Source of the DNA: Glycomyces tritici
GTDB lineage: Bacteria > Actinomycetota > Actinomycetes > Mycobacteriales > Micromonosporaceae
DNA length: 64,000 nt
Direction of reading: 5' to 3'
Assembly: GCF_030403505.1 (NCBI RefSeq)
Contig: NZ_JAUEMJ010000001.1
Coordinates: forward strand, 1-64,000
Made by a program: the position numbers and the translations under genes
The notes under the pieces: generated by a model
What the model was told of the DNA's origin: nothing
What the model saw: the letters and a program-made list of their open reading frames with translations, nothing else
The model's database searches: none
Shown: piece by piece, positions 24,843 to 32,543 of the stretch
Layout of the letters: every line of letters starts with the position of its first letter
Numbering within the stretch: position 1 is the first letter of the stretch

Positions 24843-27218
24843 TCAGTCCGCGATGTCGCCGTAGACGATGCCACGGCCGTTGGTGGTGAGGTAGACGCGG
24901 CCGTAGATCTGCGGGTCGCCGGTGATGGCGGATCCCGACCAGGCCCACTGGTGGTCGTCGTCGTTGATGCGGTACCAGCGGTTGCCGCCGTCGATCGACC
25001 GGTAGATCGCGGCCTTGCCGCCGATCTCCGCGGAGGAGTAGATCGCCGGGTAGCCGGACCGCTTGGCGGCCTTGCCGAAGCCGACCGACTCGGCCGTCTC
25101 GAACTTCGAGATGCGCTTCCAGGTGGTGCCGCCGTCCTTGGAGCGCCACATGCCGCCGCCGACGCCTTCCTTCTCGTCCCCGCGCCCGGCGAGCCAGACG
25201 TGGTTCTTCTTGCCGGGGACGGCCCGGAAGTCCTCGACGGCCGCAGGGGGCAGGCCGGTGGCTCCCGTGTCGGCGAAGGTCTTGCCCCCGTCGGTGCTCC
25301 GGTAGAACGTGCCGCCCGCGAACGAGTACAGGACCGAGGCCTTGACGCGGTCGGATCGGATCTTCGCCCCCGCCGGGAGCCCCTCGACCGGGGTCCAGGT
25401 CTCGCCCAGGTCGGTGCTGTAGACCGGGGTGACCTCGGTGCCGCTGGGCGACCACAGGATCGTGGACCCGTCGGCGGTGATCGCGACGGTGCCGCCGTGG
25501 CCGTCGCCGGGGACGCCCTCCAGCGTCGCGGCGTTGCGCCAGGTCTTGCCGCGGTCGGTGGAGACGCCGACGTGGCCCTTCTCGTTGCCGTGGACGTTGC
25601 CCGTGCCGACGACGAAGTCGGGCTTCGCCTGGGCGAAGTCGACGCTGGTGCCGGTGGACCAGCCGGTGTCGATCATCGGTTCGGCCCGGTCGAGGTCGGT
25701 GTGGACGAAGCCGCCGACGTCGCCGACCGCGGAGACGAGCGTCCCGCCGATCGCGGCGAGGTCGAGGGTCGCGCACTCCTCCACGCCTTCGGCACGGACG
25801 CCGACGGTGAACTTCTCGACCGGGAGCGGCACGCGCCCGCCGTTCTCCTCGCCGATGAGATCGCCCTGCGCGTCCCACTGCGTCAGGTCCTCAGTGCCCC
25901 AGATGGTGGCGCCGGTGCCCCACATGATGCGGCCCGAGTCGTGCGGGTCGATGGCGAGGGCGTCGATCATCCACCCGTGCTTGACCGCGTACGCCGGCCC
26001 CTGGTCCTCGCCGTTCCACGAGAGCCACGGGCTGCCCGACTCGTCCATGTCGAACCGGTCGTGGCGGTCCTGGCCTTCGGCGTAGTCCCAGCTGAGCGAC
26101 CAGGTGGCGCCGGAGTCGGTGGAGCGGTAGAGGATCTCGTCGGGCCACCAGTTGTTGCGGGTGGCCGCCATGAGAGTGCCGGGGTTCTGGCGGTCGACGG
26201 TGATCCCGCCGAAGCCGGGGATCACCCCGCGCGGGTTGTAGGTCGGCGTGACGTCGGTCCACTCGCCGGTCTGGGTGGCGAGTCGCACGATCTTCCCGCC
26301 GTTGCCCGAGGCGGGGGCGCCGTTGTACGGGCCGGGGTCGTGGCTGGTCACCATGTACAGGTAGCCGTTGGTGTTGTCCACTGCGGACTGGCTGGGGAAG
26401 GTGCGGTTGCCGCCGGCGGAGCCGAGGATCTCGGCCGCGCCGGGGACCGCGGTCCAGGTCGCGCCGCCGTCTTCGGAGACGTACAGCGGGTCGTCCGGGT
26501 CGGCCACGCCCACATAGACCTTGCCGCCGATCTGGTCGAAGTCGATCCAGATGACGCCCTGGTTGTCGGCCAGGGTGGGGTTGTTCGGGTCGACGACGAA
26601 GTTCCCGGGATTGGGGAAGTTCTCGACCTGGCCCCAGGTGCGGCCGTGGTCCTTCGAGCGCCAGAGGCCGTTGCCGCTGGGAGTGCCCAGGTAGAGCTCG
26701 GCGTTGTCGGCCGGGTTCACGACGAGGCGCTCGCCCATGCCGCGGCCGGGCATGTTGCCGCCCTGCTTGAACGGCAGCTCGGCGACGCCCCAGGTGTCGC
26801 CCTTGTCGTCGGAGTAGAGGACCGCGCCGTTGTTGGGGTCCCAGTCGATCGTGTAAGTGCCGACTGCGGCGTAGACGCGGTTCGTGTCCACGGGGTCGGT
26901 CGCCATCGAGACGACGCCGGACCAGCCCCACTTGTCGCGGCCGATCCAGTCCAGGAGCGGCTTCCAGGTGCGGGAGTCCTCCTGCCAGCGGTAGCAGCCG
27001 CCGATGTCGGTGCGGGCGTAGATGAGGTCGGCCTCGGTCTCGTTGAAGACGATGCCGGGGACGAAGCCGCCGCCGTTGATGGCGACGTTCTTCCAGGTGT
27101 AGGCGTTGCCGCCGCCCTGCTGGTTGCGTTCTTCCGCTCCGGCCAGGAGGGGGACGGACAGGGCGCCGGCCCCGACCACGGCCGCGCCTGCGGTGGCGGC
27201 GAATGTGCGTCGTCGCAC
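24843..27218 (-). CDS. Secreted GH74 xyloglucanase (operon B)
   Basis: 791 residues, clearly paralogous to 13296-15638 over the whole length (shared FVPGIVFNETE, KQGGNMPGRGMGER, VGVADPDDPLYVSEDGG). Twin-Arg style signal (MRRRTFAATAG). General-base Asp in IYARTDIGGCYRW (about 71); second Asp candidate in ECATLDLAAIGG. This copy keeps the more usual ECATLDL, where the operon A copy reads MTWVRDL. It starts with GTG (27216-27218) and AAAGGAG. It follows the ABC permeases after a 145-bp gap with a hairpin, linking extracellular cutting to uptake. Confidence 0.92.
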   Translation of the reverse strand: MRRRTFAATAGAAVVGAGALSVPLLAGAEERNQQGGGNAYTWKNVAINGGGFVPGIVFNETEADLIYARTDIGGCYRWQEDSRTWKPLLDWIGRDKWGWSGVVSMATDPVDTNRVYAAVGTYTIDWDPNNGAVLYSDDKGDTWGVAELPFKQGGNMPGRGMGERLVVNPADNAELYLGTPSGNGLWRSKDHGRTWGQVENFPNPGNFVVDPNNPTLADNQGVIWIDFDQIGGKVYVGVADPDDPLYVSEDGGATWTAVPGAAEILGSAGGNRTFPSQSAVDNTNGYLYMVTSHDPGPYNGAPASGNGGKIVRLATQTGEWTDVTPTYNPRGVIPGFGGITVDRQNPGTLMAATRNNWWPDEILYRSTDSGATWSLSWDYAEGQDRHDRFDMDESGSPWLSWNGEDQGPAYAVKHGWMIDALAIDPHDSGRIMWGTGATIWGTEDLTQWDAQGDLIGEENGGRVPLPVEKFTVGVRAEGVEECATLDLAAIGGTLVSAVGDVGGFVHTDLDRAEPMIDTGWSTGTSVDFAQAKPDFVVGTGNVHGNEKGHVGVSTDRGKTWRNAATLEGVPGDGHGGTVAITADGSTILWSPSGTEVTPVYSTDLGETWTPVEGLPAGAKIRSDRVKASVLYSFAGGTFYRSTDGGKTFADTGATGLPPAAVEDFRAVPGKKNHVWLAGRGDEKEGVGGGMWRSKDGGTTWKRISKFETAESVGFGKAAKRSGYPAIYSSAEIGGKAAIYRSIDGGNRWYRINDDDHQWAWSGSAITGDPQIYGRVYLTTNGRGIVYGDIAD

Positions 27219-27300
27219 GTGTTGCTCCTTTGTGTTGTTGAGGGATCTTGCGGTCTTGCGATGCGGAGGAGGTCAGGGGGGCGTGCCTTGGAAAGGCGGT

Positions 27301-27333
27301 GGGCGTCCGGGCCCGGCACAGATCCGGACGCCC
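27301..27333 (-). repeat. Intercistronic hairpin, permease-GH74
   Basis: GGGCGTCCGG and its exact inverse CCGGACGCCC with a 13-base loop. No promoter is evident between it and GH74, so read-through is expected. Confidence 0.55.
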
Positions 27334-27363
27334 GCCCCTCACGGAACCCTCACAGTCCGCGGG

Positions 27364-28305
27364 TCATCCTTTTACGGCGCCGGTGATGACGGCTTTGGTG
27401 AAGTGTTTTTGGATGAAGGGGTACATGATCACGATGGGGATGATGGTGCAGACGACGACGGCCATTTTGAGGGCGGCGGTGGGTGCGGCTTCGCCTTGGT
27501 CGCGGTATTGGGCGGCGGCTTGTGCGCCTTCGGGGAGTCCTTGGGTGGACATGAGCATCCGTTGGAGCACGACTTGGATCGGTTGGGTTTCCAGGCCGGG
27601 GGTGTAGAGCACGGCGGAGAAGTACATGTTCCAGTTGGCGACGGCGTAGAACAGGGCGATGACGGCCAGGATCGCCTTCGACATGGGCAGCACGATGGTG
27701 AGCAGGGTGCGGAACTCGCCGGCCCCGTCCATTCTGGCGGCGTCGATGAGTTCGCCGGGGATGGAGTTCATGAAGAACGCGCGCAGGATGATGATGTTGA
27801 AGGTGCCCACGGCCCCGGGCAGGATGAGTGACCAGTACGAGTTGAACAGGCCCAGTTTCTGGACTACGAGGAAGCTGGGGAACATGCCCGGTCCGAACAG
27901 GAAGGTGAGCAGGATGAACCACAGGATCGGGCGGTGCAGGAGCGAGCCGGTGCGGGAGAGGGCGTAGGCGCCGCAGATGGTCAGGACCATGCTGATCGCG
28001 GTGCCGCCGATGGTCAGGGCCGTGGTCAGGAGCAGGGAGTCGGTGAGCGCGCCGCCGGAGAAGATCTCCTGGTAGGCCTGGAAGCTCACTTCGGTGGGCA
28101 GGAGCAGGAGGTTGCCGCCGGCGCGGGCGAGTGCTTCCTCGCTCGCGAAGCTGGTGGCCAGGACCGCCCACAAGGGCAGCACGATCGCGGCGCCGTAGCC
28201 GATGAGGAACAGGGCTTTGACGGCTTTGCCGGCGAGGGTGGGTTCTTCGTCCCAGACCGGGCGCGCGCTCTTGCGGCGGCGGGGTGTGGTGTCGATGGCG
28301 GTCAT
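27364..28305 (-). CDS. Sugar ABC transporter permease (carbohydrate type 2)
   Basis: 313 residues with six predicted membrane helices (first about 27-50). The EAA loop reads IPGELIDAARMDGAGEFRTL, with cytoplasmic-loop Gly and LPMSKAIL after it, where the ATPase docks. It belongs to the LplC/AraQ-like group handling oligosaccharides. The ATG at 28305 overlaps the stop of the first permease (ATGA); longer upstream reading is out-of-frame shadow of that gene. No ATPase gene is nearby, so a shared MsiK-type ATPase encoded elsewhere is likely. Confidence 0.9.
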   Translation of the reverse strand: MTAIDTTPRRRKSARPVWDEEPTLAGKAVKALFLIGYGAAIVLPLWAVLATSFASEEALARAGGNLLLLPTEVSFQAYQEIFSGGALTDSLLLTTALTIGGTAISMVLTICGAYALSRTGSLLHRPILWFILLTFLFGPGMFPSFLVVQKLGLFNSYWSLILPGAVGTFNIIILRAFFMNSIPGELIDAARMDGAGEFRTLLTIVLPMSKAILAVIALFYAVANWNMYFSAVLYTPGLETQPIQVVLQRMLMSTQGLPEGAQAAAQYRDQGEAAPTAALKMAVVVCTIIPIVIMYPFIQKHFTKAVITGAVKG

Positions 28306-29285
28306 GACTTCTGGTAGATCCCTTGTTCTCCGAGGCGGTGGGCGATGTGGTTGGCGACGAGGATGAGGATCAGCCCGATGACGCCTTTGAACAGGCCCGC
28401 GGCGGTGCCGAACGATTCGCCTTGGCTGCCGACGATCGACTGGTAGTACACGTAGGTGTCGAGCACTTCGGTGGCCTGGTAGCCCACGGCCTGGCGCTGC
28501 AGCTGGTACTGCTCGAACCCGACCGAGAGGATCCCGCCGATCTGGAGGATGAGCAGGAGGATGATGACGGGCCTGATCCCGGGCAGGGTGATGTGCCACA
28601 TCCGCCGCCACCGGTTCGCGCCGTCCGAGGCCGCGGCCTCGTACAGGCTGGGGTTGATCGAGGCGAGGGCGGCGAGGAAGATGATCATGCCCCAGCCGGC
28701 GTCTTTCCACGCCCATTGCATCCAGACCAGGAACGTGAACGTGTCGGGGTTGGAGGTGAAGTTCAGCCGTTCCCCGCCGCTGTCCATGATCCAGTTGGAG
28801 ACCAGGCCGTCAGCGCCCAGGACCTGGACGAAGACGGTGACGACCAGGACCCATGAGAAGAAGTGGGGCAGGTACACGATGGATTGGAACGTGGAGCGGA
28901 CCCGGATGGAGATGATGCTGTTCATCGCCAGTGCCAACGCGACCGACAGCGGGAACATGCACAGCAGGTTCAGGGCGGCGAACTTCAGGGTGTTCACCAG
29001 GGCCGGGGCGAAGTACGGGTCGTTGAACAGCCGCTGGAACCAGGCGAAGCCCACGAACGGGTTCTCCCAGAACGGCCGGTACGGGCTGTAGTCCATGAAC
29101 GCGATGATGTTCCAGGCCGTGGGCCAGTAGTGGAACACCGACAGGTGCGCGACCACGGGAAGGGCCAGCAGCAGCAGCGGCCAGTCATGCCGCAGCCGCT
29201 GCAGCACGGTCCGTTTACGCCTGACGATCGGCCGGCCCGCGGGCGGCTCGGTGCCCGGCGGCGCAGTGCTCTGGAGAATTGCCAT
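28302..29285 (-). CDS. Sugar ABC transporter permease (LplB-like)
   Basis: 327 residues with about six membrane helices (first about 34-55: WPLLLLALPVVAHLSVFHYW). The EAA loop is NPSLYEAAASDGANRWRRMW followed by HITLPGI. This is the LplB/YtcP-type subgroup that pairs with large solute-binding proteins. It pairs with 27364-28305 to form the channel for sugars delivered by the 29358-31052 lipoprotein. Four-base overlap with the second permease. Confidence 0.9.
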   Translation of the reverse strand: MAILQSTAPPGTEPPAGRPIVRRKRTVLQRLRHDWPLLLLALPVVAHLSVFHYWPTAWNIIAFMDYSPYRPFWENPFVGFAWFQRLFNDPYFAPALVNTLKFAALNLLCMFPLSVALALAMNSIISIRVRSTFQSIVYLPHFFSWVLVVTVFVQVLGADGLVSNWIMDSGGERLNFTSNPDTFTFLVWMQWAWKDAGWGMIIFLAALASINPSLYEAAASDGANRWRRMWHITLPGIRPVIILLLILQIGGILSVGFEQYQLQRQAVGYQATEVLDTYVYYQSIVGSQGESFGTAAGLFKGVIGLILILVANHIAHRLGEQGIYQKS

Positions 29286-29325
29286 CGCTTCAGAATCCAG
29301 TCGTGTAGGTCCTGTATGGAGGGAC

Positions 29326-29351
29326 GCCTGGCGGCCCGCGGGCCGCCAGGC
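29326..29351 (-). repeat. 26-bp perfect inverted repeat between binding protein and permease
   Basis: GCCTGGCGGCCCG followed directly by its exact inverse, six bases after the binding-protein stop. It is typical of structures that protect the binding-protein mRNA and lower downstream permease expression. Confidence 0.65.
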
Positions 29352-29357
29352 TGCGCG

Positions 29358-31052
29358 CTACTCGCCGTGGAGGGCCTTGTACGCGTCGGTGTAGTACTCG
29401 CGGGCGGCCTCGCCGCCGTTCTTCATGTACGTCTCGACCATGTCGGGGATCGACGAGAGCTCGGCGCGGCCGTAGGCGATGTCGTTCTGCTGGTCCCAGA
29501 GGGTCGAGCCGGCGGACTTGGCCTCGGCCGGGGCCTCGATCCGGACGCCTTCGAAGGGGTTCTCCATGCGGTAGTCCTGGATCGAGGCGTCGTACGCGAA
29601 ACGCTCGGTGACCATGTCGGGGTCGCCGGTGAGGAACGTCTGGACCTGGCAGGTCAGCGCCTTGTAGTGGACCGGTCCCTGGACGATCTCGCTGCCGAGC
29701 GTGGTGAAGACGGGGGTGCCGTCGGCGCCGAGTTCGAAGTGCTGGCCTTCGACGCCGTAGTTGAGGATCTCGTACTCCTTGGTGCCGTAGGGCGACGCGC
29801 ACCAGTTCGCGACGTCGAGGATCTCCTCGACCTGCTCCTTGGAGAGGTTCTTGTTGAGGAACGTCCAGCCGCCGCTGCCGGAGGCCATCGCGACGGTGGG
29901 CGTGCGGCCCTTCGCGGCCAGGGGCGGCAGCGGGGCGACCCGGCCCTCGGCCTCGCCCTTCTTGACCTTGAGGTTGTAGTCGTTCCAGCGGACGAGGTTG
30001 TCCTGCGTGAACATGACCTGCCCGGCCTGCTGCATCGCGGCGGCGTCGAGGGTCCCGGTGGGGGCGTCGGGGTGGATGAGCTTCTCGTCCCAGAGGGTGC
30101 GGCGGAACTCCATGAGTTCGGTGAACTCGGGCCGCTCGATGTTGTTGATCATCTTCTTCTGGTCGGGGTCCCAGTTCCAGCCGTCCGTGCCGCCGAGGCC
30201 GAACCACTGGCCGATGAACCAGTCGAGGCCGGCGGTGGCCCACCTGCCCGCGGCGTCGTCGGACCAGGCGCGGGCGACCTCGAGGAACTCTTCGACCGTG
30301 GTCGGCACCGCGAGGCCCTCGGCCTCCAGGAGGTCGACGCGGGCGAGGATGCCGTTGCCCTGGCCGCCGCTGTAGTTCATCGGGATGGCGTAGATGCCCG
30401 CGGTCTCGCGGTCGTCGGGGTCCTTCTGCCACACCGCGTACCCCCACGCCTCCGACGGGATCGCGGCGAGGAGCGGCCAGCGCTCGGCGATGTCGCCCTG
30501 CACGATCTCGGTGAGGTCGTAGAAGCTGTTGACCACGGTCTCCTGGAAGTTGCTGAAGGAGCCGGTCATGTAGTTGAAGAGCTGGATGCCGTCGCCGTAC
30601 TCGTCGGCCTTGACCCACTGCACGGCCGTGTCGCCGTAGGTCATGCCGTCGCCTTGGCGCAGTTCGAGCTTCGTGCCGCCCCAGGCCTCGTACACCGCCG
30701 CGAAGTACGGGTCGTCCTTCGCCGGCGCGGGGCCCCAGCACGGCACGGTCAGCTCGTACGTGCCCTTGCCCGCGGGCAGGTCGGTGACGGCCTGGACGGG
30801 CTCGGGGTAGGACGTGAAGCCGGAGGGGTGGTGCGGCGGTTCGCCGACCAGGTCGGGCTGGACCGGGAGCGGCCACTCCTCGTGCGTCGGGAGGAAGTCG
30901 AAGCCGGTGGTGGCCTGCGTGTTGCCGCTGCTGGAATCGATGTCGGAGCAGGCGGCGATGACCGGGAGGCCCGCGGCCCCCGCGGCCCCGAGCCCCGCGG
31001 CCTTGAACAGGGAGCGGCGCTTGAACGGCGCCCGGTCTGAGGGAGTGGTCAT
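29358..31052 (-). CDS. Sugar-binding lipoprotein of ABC transporter (LplA-like)
   Basis: 564 residues. Tat-like start (KRRSLFKAAG) joined to a lipobox VIAAC (Cys about 35), so it is exported and lipid-anchored. The rest is a large two-lobe solute-binding protein of the LplA type with many Trp/Tyr residues (DGWNWDPDQKKM, GSGGWTFLNKN) suited to long oligosaccharides. ATG 31052 with GAGG. First gene of operon B, so its ligand is probably a xyloglucan oligosaccharide released by the GH74 enzymes (inference from context). Confidence 0.88.
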   Translation of the reverse strand: MTTPSDRAPFKRRSLFKAAGLGAAGAAGLPVIAACSDIDSSSGNTQATTGFDFLPTHEEWPLPVQPDLVGEPPHHPSGFTSYPEPVQAVTDLPAGKGTYELTVPCWGPAPAKDDPYFAAVYEAWGGTKLELRQGDGMTYGDTAVQWVKADEYGDGIQLFNYMTGSFSNFQETVVNSFYDLTEIVQGDIAERWPLLAAIPSEAWGYAVWQKDPDDRETAGIYAIPMNYSGGQGNGILARVDLLEAEGLAVPTTVEEFLEVARAWSDDAAGRWATAGLDWFIGQWFGLGGTDGWNWDPDQKKMINNIERPEFTELMEFRRTLWDEKLIHPDAPTGTLDAAAMQQAGQVMFTQDNLVRWNDYNLKVKKGEAEGRVAPLPPLAAKGRTPTVAMASGSGGWTFLNKNLSKEQVEEILDVANWCASPYGTKEYEILNYGVEGQHFELGADGTPVFTTLGSEIVQGPVHYKALTCQVQTFLTGDPDMVTERFAYDASIQDYRMENPFEGVRIEAPAEAKSAGSTLWDQQNDIAYGRAELSSIPDMVETYMKNGGEAAREYYTDAYKALHGE

Positions 31053-31140
31053 GTCGCTGAACCTCGTTGTCGCGAAGGGATAAGGAGTTCACGCAGATCG
31101 GGCGTATCGAGGTATGTGTATGCCTGACCTGGTGCGATGT

Positions 31141-31170
31141 ACGGTACGCAGATGCCGTTCAGTTTGTCAA
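31141..31170 (-). promoter_or_regulatory. Promoter of operon B with shared xyloglucan motif
   Basis: Minus-strand TTGACA (31165-31170), 18-base spacer, TACCGT (31141-31146). It carries the same GTTGACAAACT-N10-TGCGTAC block as operon A. The -35 region lies in AGTTTGTCAACT, whose half-site resembles the TTAGTTTGT half of XylR (ROK) boxes. The ROK gene starts 126 bases away on the other strand. Confidence 0.65.
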
Positions 31171-31295
31171 CTAGCCGTACCAACTATTGGCGGCAACCCG
31201 AATGGCAAAATGGCTATGAACAAGACATATGAGGGCACACATCGGCGACCGGGGGCCCCGATAACGTTGGCCGAGTACAAACCGAGGGGAACGCG

Positions 31296-32543
31296 ATGCA
31301 GACGACGACGCCACCGCAGGCCGAGGGCCGCCGGCCCGGGACTCCGCTCAGCGGCCTGGAGCGCAGCGCCCTCCGCGAACTGCTGATCCACGGTCCGAAG
31401 TCCCGCGCGGAGATAGCGCGGAAGATCGGCATCTCGCGGACGAGCCTCACGGTGGTCATGCGCGCCCTCATCGAGCAGGGCCTGGTCACCAGCGGCACCA
31501 TCGAGTTGCGGGGGGCTACCGGCAGGCCCAGCGAGGTCCTCCACGTCCGCCCCGAGGGCAGGCGGTTCCTCGGCGTCAAGCTGACCAGCGACAGGCTCTT
31601 CGCCGTCGTCACCGACCTCAAGGCGCAGGCCCTCGCCGAGTTCGACGAGCCCCTGGCGTCGCGGAAGGTCGAGGACGTCGTCGCGCAGATCGGCGGGGCC
31701 TACGAGCGGCTTTCGGACGAGTATCCCGGCATCGCCGCGGCGGGGATCGGCCTCGCCGGGGACGTGGCCGCCGCGGGCGGGCGCCAGATCGTGCTGGAGT
31801 CGCCGTTCCTGGGCTGGCGCGAGGTGCCGCTGGCCGAGCTCGTGAGCGAGCGCCTGGGGGTGCCCGCCGCCGCGGAGAACGACGTCCGCGCCCTGACGGT
31901 GGCCGAGCACTGGTTCGGCGTCGGCGTGGGGTACGAGTCCATGGTGCTCATCACCGTGGGCACCGGGATCGGGGTCGGCATCGTCGTGGACGGGAAGGTC
32001 GTGACCGGCGCCAACGGCCGGGCCGGGAGGCTCGAGCACCTGCCGGTCGACCCGAGCGGACCGCGGTGCGAGCGCGGGCACCGCGGCTGCCTGGCCTCGT
32101 ACCTCTCGAACGCGGCGATCGTCGGCGCCCTGCGCACCCCGGGCCTGGACTACGCGAGCGTCGTCGCCCTCGCGCGAGGCGGGGACCCCGCCGCCAAGCA
32201 GGCGTTCCGCGACGCCGGGCACGCGCTCGGCGTCCTGGTGGCGACGCTGGCGAACACCATGGACCCCCAGAAGCTCATCATCACCGGCGACGGCATCGCG
32301 GTGACCGAGCTCGCGCGGGGCGAACTCGACGCCGCCGCCGAGGCGGGCCGCCACCCCGACAGCGCACCGATCACCCTCGACATCCAGCCGTTCGAGTTCG
32401 ACGAGTGGGCCCGCGCCGGCGCCGTGCTCGCCATCAGCGACTTCCTGGGGCACGATCAAGAGTTAGTGTTTTTTATTGACAAAGTCGTGCGCCTTGTCGA
32501 TACTTGGACGGCCCCGCACCCGTCCATCGAGGAGTCCGCATGA
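31296..32543 (+). CDS. ROK-family transcriptional regulator
   Basis: 415 residues. Winged HTH at about 20-75 (RAEIARKIGISRTSLTVVMR), then an ROK sugar-kinase-like domain (VLITVGTGIGVGIVVDG). The zinc motif is incomplete: CERGHRGC in place of CxCGxxGC. It probably represses operon B and perhaps operon A until a sugar binds. ATG 31296 with GAGGGGAA. Divergent from the sugar-transport operon and joined to GH36 by a 4-base overlap, the usual placement for a pathway regulator. Confidence 0.85.
   Translation: MQTTTPPQAEGRRPGTPLSGLERSALRELLIHGPKSRAEIARKIGISRTSLTVVMRALIEQGLVTSGTIELRGATGRPSEVLHVRPEGRRFLGVKLTSDRLFAVVTDLKAQALAEFDEPLASRKVEDVVAQIGGAYERLSDEYPGIAAAGIGLAGDVAAAGGRQIVLESPFLGWREVPLAELVSERLGVPAAAENDVRALTVAEHWFGVGVGYESMVLITVGTGIGVGIVVDGKVVTGANGRAGRLEHLPVDPSGPRCERGHRGCLASYLSNAAIVGALRTPGLDYASVVALARGGDPAAKQAFRDAGHALGVLVATLANTMDPQKLIITGDGIAVTELARGELDAAAEAGRHPDSAPITLDIQPFEFDEWARAGAVLAISDFLGHDQELVFFIDKVVRLVDTWTAPHPSIEESA
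32476..32504 (+). promoter_or_regulatory. Internal promoter of the GH36 gene
   Basis: TTGACA (32476-32481), 17-base spacer, GATACT (32499-32504), inside the 3' end of the ROK gene and 36 bases before the GH36 start. Continues as TTGACAAAGT, close to the TTGACAAACT of operons A and B. Local AT-richness inside a GC-rich gene supports it. Confidence 0.6.

Noticed and set aside
23529..27386. Very long open plus-strand frame opposite GH29 and GH74
   Set aside because: It spans two unrelated minus-strand genes and their gap, and its translation is low-complexity Val/Gly/Asp/Arg; a codon-bias artefact.
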